A stretch of DNA of 64,000 bases from Steroidobacter gossypii (GTDB taxonomy: Bacteria; Pseudomonadota; Gammaproteobacteria; Steroidobacterales; Steroidobacteraceae), in assembly GCF_016801985.1 (NCBI RefSeq), contig NZ_JAEVLS010000006.1, forward strand, positions 186,001 through 250,000, given 5' to 3'. This document shows positions 45,342-54,980 of the stretch, in pieces; position 1 is the stretch's first letter; the number at the start of each line of letters is the position of its first letter. The position numbers and the translations under genes are program-made. The notes beneath the pieces are model-generated. The model saw nothing but the letters and a program-made list of their open reading frames with translations, was not told the DNA's origin and ran no database searches.

Positions 45342-46339
45342 TACATCACCCCGGCGCGTAACAGATCATGAACGTTCAACGCGCCGACCAGCACGTTGTC
45401 GGCATCGGTCACCAGCAACTGGGTGATGCGATGCTTTTCCATCAGATGCACCGCCTCGGCGGCCAGCTCCCGAGGAGCGATGGTCTTGGGCCCGGCGGTC
45501 ATCACATCACCCATGCGCACAGCATTGATATCGATCGGATGGTCGAGCGCGCGTCGCAGGTCGCCATCGGTGTAGATGCCGAGCACGCGGCGGCGCTCGT
45601 CGACCACGGCGGTCATGCCCAGGCCCTTGCGGCTGATCTCGAGCAGACCATCCTTGAGCGAGGTATCCGGGCTCACGGTCGGCAACTGGTCGCCGGTGCG
45701 CATCACGTCTTCGACGTGCAGTAACAACCTTCGCCCCAGGCTGCCGCCCGGATGCGAGCGTGCGAAATCCTGCTCGCTGAAGCCGCGCGCCTCGAGCACC
45801 GAGACGGCGAGAGCGTCGCCCATCGCAAGCGTGGCGGTGGTGCTGGCGGTCGGCGCCAGATTGTGCGGACAGGCTTCCTCGGGAACGCTCACGTCGAGCA
45901 GGGCGGTGGCCGCCTTGGCGAGCGTCGACTGTCGTTTGCCGGTCATGACCACCAGCGGTACGCCGAGCCGTTTGATCACCGGCAGGATGGTGAGCAATTC
46001 GGCCGTCTCGCCCGAGTTGGAAATGGCTATGACCACGTCTTCTTGAGTGATCATCCCGATGTCGCCGTGACTGGCCTCGGCGGGATGCAGGAAAAACGAG
46101 GGTGTGCCGGTGCTCGCCAGGGTCGCGGCGATCTTGTTGCCGACGTGGCCGGACTTGCCCATGCCGGTGACCACCACCCGGCCCCGGCAGTCGTGCAGCA
46201 GCTGGCAGGCTGCGACGAAGTTTTCATCCAGCCGCGATTCGAGGGCTTGCACCGCAGCGACTTCCGTCGCCAGCACGCGTCGGCCGCGCGTCAGCAACTG
46301 TTCGGAATTCAGTGGGGCCGAAGTCGGTAAAGATCGCAT
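45341..46339 (-). CDS. kdsD: Arabinose-5-phosphate isomerase
   Basis: First enzyme of Kdo synthesis, ribulose 5-phosphate to arabinose 5-phosphate (332 aa). The N-terminal SIS domain has VVVTGMGKSGHVGNKIAATL and SNSGETAELL, and the catalytic-region motif is HPAEASHGDIGM. Two CBS domains follow from about 205. First gene of the kdsD-kdsC-lptCAB-rpoN-hpf-rapZ-mgtE minus-strand series, divergent from ibaG. Confidence 0.97.
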   Translation of the reverse strand: MRSLPTSAPLNSEQLLTRGRRVLATEVAAVQALESRLDENFVAACQLLHDCRGRVVVTGMGKSGHVGNKIAATLASTGTPSFFLHPAEASHGDIGMITQEDVVIAISNSGETAELLTILPVIKRLGVPLVVMTGKRQSTLAKAATALLDVSVPEEACPHNLAPTASTTATLAMGDALAVSVLEARGFSEQDFARSHPGGSLGRRLLLHVEDVMRTGDQLPTVSPDTSLKDGLLEISRKGLGMTAVVDERRRVLGIYTDGDLRRALDHPIDINAVRMGDVMTAGPKTIAPRELAAEAVHLMEKHRITQLLVTDADNVLVGALNVHDLLRAGVM

Positions 46340-46462
46340 CCGTGAATGATAACGCGCCCACTACTGCCAGCGCATAAACATACTGTGTCGGCAGATAGCC
46401 AGAATGTGCGGGGAGGAGATCGGATAAGATGCCGCCCTTTGCAGCCCCAGGGTCGAGCAGCA

Positions 46463-46693
46463 ATGAATGCCGCCGAAGTCCAAACACTGATTCAGAACGG
46501 TTTGCCGGGCGCGCAGGTGCGCGTCATGTCGGACGACGACACTCATTTCGAAGCCGTGATCGTGGCGCCCCAGTTCGAGGGCCGTCGCATGATCCAGCGT
46601 CATCAGCTGGTGTACGCGACCCTCGGGCAGCTGATGGGGCGTGAAATTCACGCGCTCAGCATCCAGGCGTTCGCGCCCTCCGAACAAAAGTGA
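46463..46693 (+). CDS. ibaG: BolA/IbaG-family protein
   Basis: Small BolA-fold protein (76 aa) which, with a monothiol glutaredoxin, is thought to handle Fe-S or iron signals. MNAAEVQTLIQNGLPGAQVRV and FEGRRMIQRHQLVYATLG are typical, the latter with the conserved RHQxVY histidine. It sits 3 bp before murA, the usual ibaG-murA pair. The Mla lipid-transport genes that precede ibaG in E. coli are not here. Confidence 0.93.
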   Translation: MNAAEVQTLIQNGLPGAQVRVMSDDDTHFEAVIVAPQFEGRRMIQRHQLVYATLGQLMGREIHALSIQAFAPSEQK

Positions 46694-47953
<1,260 letters not shown>

Positions 47954-47954
47954 A

Positions 47955-49115
47955 TCAACGCGAGCCGCGAGGCGGGCGTTCTTCCAGCGTGGCTTCGACG
48001 CTGAAGTCTGCATTGCCGCGGCGGCCGCGGATTTCCAGCTCGGAACCTGGGGACATCGCGGCCACGCGATTCAGGGCCTCTTGAGCATTCACGATGGGCT
48101 GACCGTTCAGGTGGGTCACGAGATCGTCGACGCGGATGCCGACGCGAGCGGCCGGGCCCTGCGGATCGACTGAGCTGATGCGCAACGCCACCGGCGGATC
48201 GATGCCGAGCGCAGCGGCGGTGGCCCGCGGCAGTTCTTCGGACGACACACCCAACCAGCCGCGACGCACGCGGCCGTGCGCGATGATTTGATCCATTACG
48301 CCGCGCACCATGTTCACGGGAATTGCGAAGCTGATGCCATCGGTCCCCAGTGTCTGTGCGAGCACGGCAGTGTTGATGCCGATGAGCTCGCCTTCCGTAT
48401 TGATCAGCGCGCCGCCGGAGTTACCGAAGTTGATGGCGGCGTCGGTCTGAATGAAATCCTCGAAGTCGGTGACGCCGAGGCGGCCGCGGCCGGTGGCGCT
48501 GACGATGCCTTGGGTCACGGTCTGGCTGAGGCCGAAGGGATTGCCGATCGCGAGCACCACATCTCCGGCGCGCAGTACGTTGGAGCGGCCCATGGGCATC
48601 ACGGGCGGGTTCTCCAGATCGACGCGCAGCACGGCGAGATCCGTATCTGGATCAGTACCGACGATTGTGGGGGTGGCTATGCGGCCATCGGCGAGTTGCA
48701 CGCGGATCTGGTCGGCGCCCCTGATGACATGGTCGTTAGTGACCAGATGGCCGTCCGAATCGAGGATGACACCTGAGCCAAGGCTGCCTTCAACGCGGCG
48801 GCGGACCTGAGCTGGATTCTGTCGCAACAGCGGATTGCCGAACGCTGCGTTGGGGACGCTCGCAACTACGCGCGCCGTGTAGATGTTGACGACCGCAGGT
48901 CCGGCGCGGCTGACGGCGTCCGCGAACGATGTGCGCACTTCACCTTCGCGCGGCGTGAAGGAAGCCGGCGTTGCGGGCGAATCCTGCTGAGCGGGCGCGG
49001 CAGCGGCGGTTGGGCCTTGCTGGATCGGCCGCACCAGCATCAGCACGGCAGCGATCGCGAGGCCTACCAGGGTCCATTTCAGCAGGAACAACAGGGTCTG
49101 CGGCACGGTGGGCAC
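47955..49115 (-). CDS. Membrane-anchored trypsin-like serine protease with one PDZ domain (DegS/AlgW type)
   Basis: Periplasmic site-1-type protease that cleaves anti-sigma factors in envelope stress. One N-terminal membrane anchor (TLLFLLKWTLVGLAIAAVLML) precedes the protease domain. The triad is His in VTNDHVI, Asp in DTDLAVLRV and Ser in NFGNSGGAL. A single PDZ domain follows (from about 285), as in DegS/AlgW and unlike DegP. There is no ATG near the conserved N-terminus: GTG 49115 or GTG 49106 are the likely starts (386 or 383 aa), with TTG 49163 a third option. Divergent from the bc1 operon. Confidence 0.88.
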   Translation of the reverse strand: MPTVPQTLLFLLKWTLVGLAIAAVLMLVRPIQQGPTAAAAPAQQDSPATPASFTPREGEVRTSFADAVSRAGPAVVNIYTARVVASVPNAAFGNPLLRQNPAQVRRRVEGSLGSGVILDSDGHLVTNDHVIRGADQIRVQLADGRIATPTIVGTDPDTDLAVLRVDLENPPVMPMGRSNVLRAGDVVLAIGNPFGLSQTVTQGIVSATGRGRLGVTDFEDFIQTDAAINFGNSGGALINTEGELIGINTAVLAQTLGTDGISFAIPVNMVRGVMDQIIAHGRVRRGWLGVSSEELPRATAAALGIDPPVALRISSVDPQGPAARVGIRVDDLVTHLNGQPIVNAQEALNRVAAMSPGSELEIRGRRGNADFSVEATLEERPPRGSR

Positions 49116-49182
49116 GAGTATGAAGGCCGGCTGACGACCGGCGCGTCGTGGCGCCCTGGGCAATGTACTTGGGCGATGTGTG

Positions 49183-49188
49183 TATAAT
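49183..49188 (+). promoter_or_regulatory. -10 box (TATAAT) for petABC
   Basis: Perfect TATAAT 91 bp before the petA ATG in the divergent petA/degS-like region. The best -35 at 17-bp spacing is only GCAATG. The leader would be about 85 nt. Confidence 0.55.
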
Positions 49189-49279
49189 GCGGAATTCCTT
49201 GAAGGTTTGAAACCTCGCTCCGGGCTCGCAGGCGCCGGTGTGGGGTGCGCGTGCGAAAGATGCCTCGCGGAGATCTTGG

Positions 49280-49885
49280 ATGACGTCAGAAGTTGAAAAG
49301 GTGGATGGCGGCCGGCGCCATTTTCTGCTGGTTGCGACCGCCGTGACCGGCATAGCCGGCGCCGCGATGACCGCCGTGCCGTTCCTGGCCTCCTGGAAAC
49401 CGAGCGCACGCGCGCAGGCGTTGGGCGCGCCGGTCGAACAGGACATCAGCAAGCTCGAACCGGGCGCCGTGGTCAAAGTGAACTGGCGCGGCCAGGCGAT
49501 CTTCATCGTGCGTCGCTCGCCCGAGATGATGAAGCAGCTGGAGGATCCGGCGCTGGCCGATAAGCTGCGCGATCCGAAGTCCGAGCAGTCCGAGCAGCCC
49601 GAGTACGCCAAGAACGATGCGCGTTCGCTCAAGCCGGAATATCTGGTGCTGGTCGGCGTGTGCACGCACCTGGGGTGCGCGCCGCTGAGCCGCTTCCAGC
49701 CCGCGGACGCCGAGCTCGGCGCCGACTGGCCGGGCGGCTTCTATTGCCCGTGCCACGGCTCGAAGTTCGATCTGGCCGGCCGCGTCTTCAAGGACGTGCC
49801 CGCGCCCACCAATCTCAAAGTGCCGCCGTACCGCTTCGTCACTGACGGCGTGGTGCAGATCGGCGTCGACGCGGAGGTCGCCTGA
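49280..49885 (+). CDS. petA: Ubiquinol-cytochrome c reductase iron-sulfur (Rieske) subunit
   Basis: Carries the [2Fe-2S] centre of the cytochrome bc1 complex (201 aa). GGRRHFLLVATAVTGIAGAA is a twin-arginine membrane anchor, fitting Tat insertion of folded Rieske proteins. Cluster ligands are in CTHLGC and CPCHGSKFD. The ATG at 49280 has GGAG eight bases upstream. Its stop overlaps the petB start (TGATG). Confidence 0.97.
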   Translation: MTSEVEKVDGGRRHFLLVATAVTGIAGAAMTAVPFLASWKPSARAQALGAPVEQDISKLEPGAVVKVNWRGQAIFIVRRSPEMMKQLEDPALADKLRDPKSEQSEQPEYAKNDARSLKPEYLVLVGVCTHLGCAPLSRFQPADAELGADWPGGFYCPCHGSKFDLAGRVFKDVPAPTNLKVPPYRFVTDGVVQIGVDAEVA

Positions 49886-51135
49886 TGAGCGCCACGATGC
49901 AACAAAAAGGGCGCATGGCGCAGCTGGTCGACTGGATCGACGCGCGCTTCCCGATGACTCGCTTCATGAAGGAACACGCCAGCGAGTACTACGCGCCGAA
50001 GAACTTCAACTTCTGGTACTACTTCGGCTCGCTCGCCCTGGTGGTGCTGGTGTTGCAGATCGTCACCGGCATCTTCCTGACGATGAACTACAAGCCCTCG
50101 GCCGCGGACGCGTTCGCGTCGGTCGAGTACATCATGCGCGACGTGGAGTGGGGCTGGCTAATCCGCTACATGCATTCCACCGGCGCGTCGGCCTTCTTCA
50201 TCGTCGTCTATCTGCACATGTTCCGCGGCCTCATGTACGGCTCGTACAAGAATCCGCGCGAGCTGGTGTGGATCTTCGGCATGCTGATCTACCTGTGCCT
50301 GATGGCCGAAGCGTTCTTCGGCTACCTGCTGCCCTGGGGCAACATGTCCTATTGGGGCGCGCAGGTGATCGTGTCGCTGTTCGGTGCGATCCCGGGCATC
50401 GGTGAAGGGCTCGTGGAGTGGATCCGCGGCGACTACTACATCTCCGATATCACGCTGAACCGCTTCTTCGCGCTGCATGTCATCGCGTTGCCGCTGGCGC
50501 TGGTATTCCTGGTGATCGCGCACATCTTCGCTCTGCACGAAGTCGGCTCGAACAATCCGGACGGCATCGAGATCAAGAAGCTCAAGGGTCCGGACGGCCA
50601 TCCGGTGGATGGCATTCCGTTCCACCCGTATTACACCGTGAAGGACCTGGTGGGCTTCATCGTGTTCGCGATGCTGTTCTCGCTGGTGTTGTTCTTCGCG
50701 CCGGAGATGGGCGGCTACTTCCTGGAGCACGCCAACTTCGACCCGGCCAACCCGCTGCAGACGCCCGAGCACATTGCGCCGGTGTGGTACTTCACGCCGT
50801 TCTACGCAATCCTGCGCGCGGTTCCGAACAAGCTGCTGGGCGTCGTCCTGATGGGTATCGCGGTGCTGGCGTTCGTGTTCCTGCCGTGGCTGGACCGCTC
50901 CAAGGTCAAGTCGATCCGCTATCGCGGCTGGCTGTTCCGTGGCTTCCTCGGCGCCTTCGCGGTGAGCTTCATCGCGCTCGGCTACCTCGGCCTGCAGCCG
51001 GCGACCCCGGGATACACCCTGGCCGCCCGCGTGTTCGCGGTCATCTACTTCGCGTTCTTCCTGCTCATGCCCTGGTACACGAGGATCGATCAGACCAAGC
51101 CCGTGCCCGAGCGTGTGACTTTCCATACCCACTAA
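49885..51135 (+). CDS. petB: Cytochrome b of the bc1 complex
   Basis: Quinol-oxidising membrane subunit with two b hemes (416 aa, eight to nine membrane helices). The heme-ligand helices show HSTGASAFFIVVYLHMFRGL and FFALHVIALPLALVFLVIAH. The quinol-site PEWY loop appears as APVWYFTPFYAILR (PVWY), a variation seen in some bacteria. GYLLPWGNMSYWGAQV is the classic segment. Between petA (overlap) and petC (10 bp). Confidence 0.97.
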   Translation: MSATMQQKGRMAQLVDWIDARFPMTRFMKEHASEYYAPKNFNFWYYFGSLALVVLVLQIVTGIFLTMNYKPSAADAFASVEYIMRDVEWGWLIRYMHSTGASAFFIVVYLHMFRGLMYGSYKNPRELVWIFGMLIYLCLMAEAFFGYLLPWGNMSYWGAQVIVSLFGAIPGIGEGLVEWIRGDYYISDITLNRFFALHVIALPLALVFLVIAHIFALHEVGSNNPDGIEIKKLKGPDGHPVDGIPFHPYYTVKDLVGFIVFAMLFSLVLFFAPEMGGYFLEHANFDPANPLQTPEHIAPVWYFTPFYAILRAVPNKLLGVVLMGIAVLAFVFLPWLDRSKVKSIRYRGWLFRGFLGAFAVSFIALGYLGLQPATPGYTLAARVFAVIYFAFFLLMPWYTRIDQTKPVPERVTFHTH

Positions 51136-51145
51136 GCAGCCCGCC

Positions 51146-51913
51146 ATGATGAAGAAGACTTTCCATAAGCTGTTTCTGGGTGCGGTCGGTGTGACGGCCC
51201 TGTCCTGGTCGACGGTGGGCGCCACGGCGGAGAGCGGCGCCCCACTGCAACTGGCGCGCAACGATGTCGCGAATACCGCCTCGCTCCAGCGAGGCGCCCG
51301 CAACTACGTGAACTACTGCAGCGGCTGCCACTCGGCCAAGTACGTGCGCTACAGCCGCCTGGCGGAAGATCTGCTGCTGACCGAAAAGCAGGTGACTGAC
51401 AACCTGATGTTCAGCGGCGAGCGGATCCACGACACCATCAAGATCGCCATGCGTCCGGAGGACGCCAGCCACTGGTTCGGCACCACCCCCCCGGACCTGT
51501 CCCTCATTGCACGCAGCCGCGGCACCGACTACATCTACTCGTTCCTGAAGTCGTTCTACCTGGATCCGAGCCGTCCGACCGGGACCAACAACCTGATCCT
51601 GCCGGGCACTTCCATGCCCCACGTGCTGTGGGAGCTACAAGGCTTGCAGCGGGCGGTCTATGATGGGCAGAGCGACGCGGAACACAACGCGGTCCACAAG
51701 AAGTTCAAGGAATTCGAACTGGCGAAGCAAGGCAGCCTCTCGCCGCAGGAGTACGACCAATTCGTCCGCGACACGGTCAATTTCCTCGACTACATCGCCG
51801 AACCGATGCAGATCGAAAGGAAAAATTTGGGCATGCGAGTGCTGGCATTCCTGATAGTCTTCTTCCTGTTCGCCTATTTCCTCAAAAAGGAGTTCTGGAA
51901 GGACGTGAAGTAG
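51146..51913 (+). CDS. petC: Cytochrome c1
   Basis: Heme c subunit of the bc1 complex (255 aa). A signal peptide lies at about 1-27. The heme site is YCSGCHSAKYVRYSRLAEDL, and the axial methionine is in LPGTSMPHVLWELQG. A C-terminal membrane anchor (RVLAFLIVFFLFAYFL) is present. It begins ATGATG at 51146. The sspA gene follows after 61 bp, the usual neighbour in gammaproteobacteria. Confidence 0.97.
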   Translation: MMKKTFHKLFLGAVGVTALSWSTVGATAESGAPLQLARNDVANTASLQRGARNYVNYCSGCHSAKYVRYSRLAEDLLLTEKQVTDNLMFSGERIHDTIKIAMRPEDASHWFGTTPPDLSLIARSRGTDYIYSFLKSFYLDPSRPTGTNNLILPGTSMPHVLWELQGLQRAVYDGQSDAEHNAVHKKFKEFELAKQGSLSPQEYDQFVRDTVNFLDYIAEPMQIERKNLGMRVLAFLIVFFLFAYFLKKEFWKDVK

Positions 51914-51974
51914 GCCTGACCTTGACGGGTGCCAAACTGCGTTCGATCAGAACTGTCTGGAGCGTACTACCGTG

Positions 51975-52574
51975 ATGACGCTCTTCTCGCGCGCCGACGA
52001 TCCCTGGAGCCATCGCACCAGGATCGTGCTGGCTGAGAAGAGCATTCACGTCGAGACCATCGACGTGCAGGGTGGCAACCTGCCCGAAGACCTGCTCGAC
52101 CTGAACCCGTACCACACGGTCCCCACCCTGGTGGACCGTGATCTGGTGCTCTACGACTCGCGCGTCATCATCGAATACCTGGACGAGCGCTTTCCGCACC
52201 CCCCGCTGATGCCTGTGGATCCGGTGGCGCGGGCGCAGTTCCGTCTGGCGCTGTATCGGATCGAGCGGGACTGGTACAGCCTGGCTCAGCAGATCGACGA
52301 CCCGTCGGATCGCAAGAACGGGTTGAAGGCGCGCAAGATCCTCCGCGACAGCATCCTGGCCAGCACGGACGTGTTCAAGGCCAAGCCGTACTTCCTGTCG
52401 GACGAGTTTTCGTTGGTGGATGCCACCATTGCTCCCATCCTATGGCGGCTGTTGTATTGGGAAATCGATCTGCCTCCGCAGGCTCAACCCATTACCAAGT
52501 ACGCCAATCTGTTGTTCTCCCGGCCCGCGTTCAGGCACAGCCTGTCGCGCGCCGAGCAGGAAATGCGCGCTTAA
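51975..52574 (+). CDS. sspA: Stringent starvation protein A
   Basis: Glutathione-S-transferase-fold RNA polymerase-associated protein of 199 aa. MTLFSRADDPWSHRTRIVLAE and NPYHTVPTLVDRDLVLYDS form the thioredoxin-like domain, and an all-helical domain follows. It is probably not a catalytic GST. ATG at 51975, one codon after an in-frame GTG. sspB follows 5 bp later, making the standard sspAB pair. Confidence 0.95.
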   Translation: MTLFSRADDPWSHRTRIVLAEKSIHVETIDVQGGNLPEDLLDLNPYHTVPTLVDRDLVLYDSRVIIEYLDERFPHPPLMPVDPVARAQFRLALYRIERDWYSLAQQIDDPSDRKNGLKARKILRDSILASTDVFKAKPYFLSDEFSLVDATIAPILWRLLYWEIDLPPQAQPITKYANLLFSRPAFRHSLSRAEQEMRA

Positions 52575-52579
52575 GACTC

Positions 52580-53005
52580 ATGGCAGATGCTCCAATTCGA
52601 TCGCGCCGGCCCTATTTGTTGCGTGCCATGCACGAGTGGATCAGCGACAGCAATCAGACACCGCATATCGTCGTCGATGCTTCGTTACAAGGCGTGGAAG
52701 TGCCCCGGCAATACGTCCAGGGCGGCAAGATCATCCTGAATGTCAGCAATAATGCGACGAGCAACCTGAGTCTCGGCAATGACGTCGTGCGGTTTCGCGC
52801 GCGTTTCGGGGCGGTAACTCACGACGTGCATGTGCCGATCGCGGCGGTGCTGGGTATCTATGCGCGGGAGACGGGGCAGGGGATGATTTTCTCGGAGGCG
52901 GATGCGCCGCCGCCCCAGCCGCCGAATGCGCCGACCGAAACGCCGGCTGGCGGCGCCGGGCCGGAAGTGAAGCGGTCGAAGCCGACCTTGAAGGTCGTCA
53001 AATAA
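52580..53005 (+). CDS. sspB: ClpXP adaptor SspB
   Basis: Delivers ssrA-tagged proteins to ClpXP (141 aa). The Sm-like substrate-binding core reads RPYLLRAMHEWISDSNQTPH and NVSNNATSNLSLGND. A proline-rich linker (about 110-132) leads to the C-terminal ClpX-binding tail KPTLKVVK, almost identical in type to the known XB motif. Downstream is a short convergent gap before pdxH. Confidence 0.96.
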   Translation: MADAPIRSRRPYLLRAMHEWISDSNQTPHIVVDASLQGVEVPRQYVQGGKIILNVSNNATSNLSLGNDVVRFRARFGAVTHDVHVPIAAVLGIYARETGQGMIFSEADAPPPQPPNAPTETPAGGAGPEVKRSKPTLKVVK

Positions 53006-53091
53006 CGCCGCCGGGCGATTTATGCCACGGTCGCTGCCGGGACCGAGAGGGCGCGAAGCGCGCGCCAAGCAGCGGAATAAGAAGCGAGCGA

Positions 53092-53754
53092 CTACGGGTT
53101 CAGACGTGTCGCGGTCCACTGGCCGCCGCTGAACGTGAATTCATCTTTCTTGGTCAGCGTGCGCTGCCAGCGCGCGCGGTCGTGAATCCGCCCGGCGCCC
53201 TCCGACCATAACTCGATCGAGTCGATCCACAGACGAATCCCGCCCCAATGCGGCGGCCGCGGCACTTCACCTTCGGTCGCCTGTAACAAGCCGAGGCGTT
53301 CTCTGACAGCTTGAACCTGCTGGACCATAGCCGCGCGCGAGGCGAGCGGCTCGCTCTGAACGCTGGCCCACGCGCCTACCCGGCTCTCGAACGCGCGGCT
53401 GGCGAAATACTGATCGCTCTCCGGCGCCGGCGACCGAACCACCGGACCTTCGAGGCGGACCTGCCGATGCAGCACGTCCCAATGAAACACCACCGCGGCG
53501 CGTGGATGAGCGGCCAGTTCCCGGCCTTTGCGCGAGTCGTAGTTCGTGAAAAAAACTATGAAGCCCTGATCGGCCACCAGCCGCTTGCACAGCACCACGC
53601 GAGCGGACGGCGCGCCATCGTCGCCGACGGTGGCCAGCACCATGGCGTCCGGGTTGGGCTGAACGTTGCGTGCCCGGGCGTCGCTGAACCAGGTCGCGAA
53701 CATGGGCATGGGATCGGCGGGCAGCGGATCGGGCAGAAGTTCGTCGGCAGGCAT
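53092..53754 (-). CDS. pdxH: Pyridoxine/pyridoxamine 5'-phosphate oxidase
   Basis: FMN enzyme giving pyridoxal 5'-phosphate (220 aa). NPDAMVLATVGDDGAPSARV, FVFFTNYDSRKGRELAAHPRA-type FMN contacts and the C-terminal RWQRTLTKKDEF...RLNP ending are diagnostic. The ATG at 53754 (MPADELLPDPLPADPM) is favoured. A TATAAT lies only 9 nt before it, which suggests a leaderless transcript. Divergent from tyrA. Confidence 0.95.
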   Translation of the reverse strand: MPADELLPDPLPADPMPMFATWFSDARARNVQPNPDAMVLATVGDDGAPSARVVLCKRLVADQGFIVFFTNYDSRKGRELAAHPRAAVVFHWDVLHRQVRLEGPVVRSPAPESDQYFASRAFESRVGAWASVQSEPLASRAAMVQQVQAVRERLGLLQATEGEVPRPPHWGGIRLWIDSIELWSEGAGRIHDRARWQRTLTKKDEFTFSGGQWTATRLNP

Positions 53755-53763
53755 AGGAGCCAC

Positions 53764-53769
53764 ATTATA
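53764..53769 (-). promoter_or_regulatory. -10 box (TATAAT) just before pdxH
   Basis: Perfect TATAAT on the minus strand with 9 nt between it and the pdxH ATG. Transcription would begin at or within 1-3 nt of the start codon. No convincing -35 hexamer is visible. Confidence 0.5.
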
Positions 53770-53848
53770 TACGGGCGTTAACTTGCGGGCCGCGCACGCC
53801 GGTTGGTAAAAGGCGTGAGCAACCCGCAAAGTCGAGACCCGACCTTTG

Positions 53849-54958
53849 ATGAATCTTCAGGAACTCCGCGAACGCCTGTCCGAAGTCGATCGGCAGCTGC
53901 TCGCGCTTGTCGCCGAACGCCAACGGCTGAGTCGCGAGGTGGCCGAGGCCAAGCGCTCCGAAGGACGTGCGACGCGCGACTACACGCGTGAGCGCGAGGT
54001 GCTCATGCAGGCGCGCGCTACTGCGGATTCACTCGGGATTTCCCCGGCTCTGGCCGAGTCGGTGTTGCGCCTTTTGATTCGCGGCTCGCTGACCACGCAG
54101 GAGCGCATCCGGGTTGCGGCTGGCGGCCGCGGTGACGGCAAGAGCGCACTGGTCATTGGCGGCACGGGCAAGATGGGCCGCTGGTTCAGCGAGTTCATGG
54201 CCTCGCAGGGGTACACCGTGACCGTGGCCGATCCAGCGGGCAAGCCCGACAACGCCGCCTACCCGTACACGTACGTCGCGGATTGGCGCGAAAGCGGCCT
54301 CGACTACGATCTGATCGTGGTGGCCACTCCACTCAAGATCGCAAACGTGGTGTTGCAGGAATTGGCCGAGCGCAAGCCGCGCGGCGTCGTGTTCGACATC
54401 GGTTCGCTCAAGACGCCGCTGCGACAAGGCATCGATGCATTGCAGAGCGCCGGCGTGAAAGTCACGTCCGTGCATCCCATGTTCGGGCCGGACACCGAGC
54501 TGCTGTCCGGGCGGCACGTGATCTTCATCGACATGGGCAACCGCGAGGCGGTCGACGCCGCGCGCGAATTGTTCGGCTCGACCATGGCGGAACAGGTGGT
54601 GATGGGGCTCGACGAGCACGACCGCCTGATCGCTTACGTGCTCGGGCTGTCGCATGCGTTGAACATCGCATTCTTCACGGCGCTGGCCGAGAGCGGCGAA
54701 GCGGCGCCCCGACTCGCGCAGCTATCCAGCACGACCTACGACGCGCAGGTCGACGTCGCCACCAAGGTGGCCGGCGAGAGTCCCGACCTGTATTTCGAGA
54801 TTCAGCATCTCAACGACTACGGGCGCGAGTCGCTCCTGGCCTTGCGCGGCGCCGTCGAGAAGCTGTTGCAGTCGGTGTCGACGGGAGACTCGCCGGCATT
54901 CACGGCGATGATGCAGCGGGGCCGCGAATACCTCGCAGGCCGGGTGCGCAATGATTAG
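53849..54958 (+). CDS. tyrA: Bifunctional chorismate mutase / prephenate dehydrogenase
   Basis: Fused enzyme (369 aa; E. coli TyrA 373) converting chorismate to 4-hydroxyphenylpyruvate for tyrosine. An AroQ-type mutase is at about 1-88 ([20 protein letters not shown]). The NAD site [12 protein letters not shown] is at about 103-113. [15 protein letters not shown] and [18 protein letters not shown] belong to the dehydrogenase. The fusion is typical of gammaproteobacteria. The ATG at 53849 follows an in-frame TTG. The GGDEF gene is 22 bp downstream. Confidence 0.96.
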   Translation: MNLQELRERLSEVDRQLLALVAERQRLSREVAEAKRSEGRATRDYTREREVLMQARATADSLGISPALAESVLRLLIRGSLTTQERIRVAAGGRGDGKSALVIGGTGKMGRWFSEFMASQGYTVTVADPAGKPDNAAYPYTYVADWRESGLDYDLIVVATPLKIANVVLQELAERKPRGVVFDIGSLKTPLRQGIDALQSAGVKVTSVHPMFGPDTELLSGRHVIFIDMGNREAVDAARELFGSTMAEQVVMGLDEHDRLIAYVLGLSHALNIAFFTALAESGEAAPRLAQLSSTTYDAQVDVATKVAGESPDLYFEIQHLNDYGRESLLALRGAVEKLLQSVSTGDSPAFTAMMQRGREYLAGRVRND

Positions 54959-54980
54959 CTTTGGTTCGAGGCAGGCTTAG

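Noticed and set aside
53006-53091. A further copy of the GGA-hairpin element between sspB and pdxH
   Set aside because: The gap has GC-rich inverted words (GGCGCG/CGCGCC) but lacks hairpins 1 and 4 and their loops.
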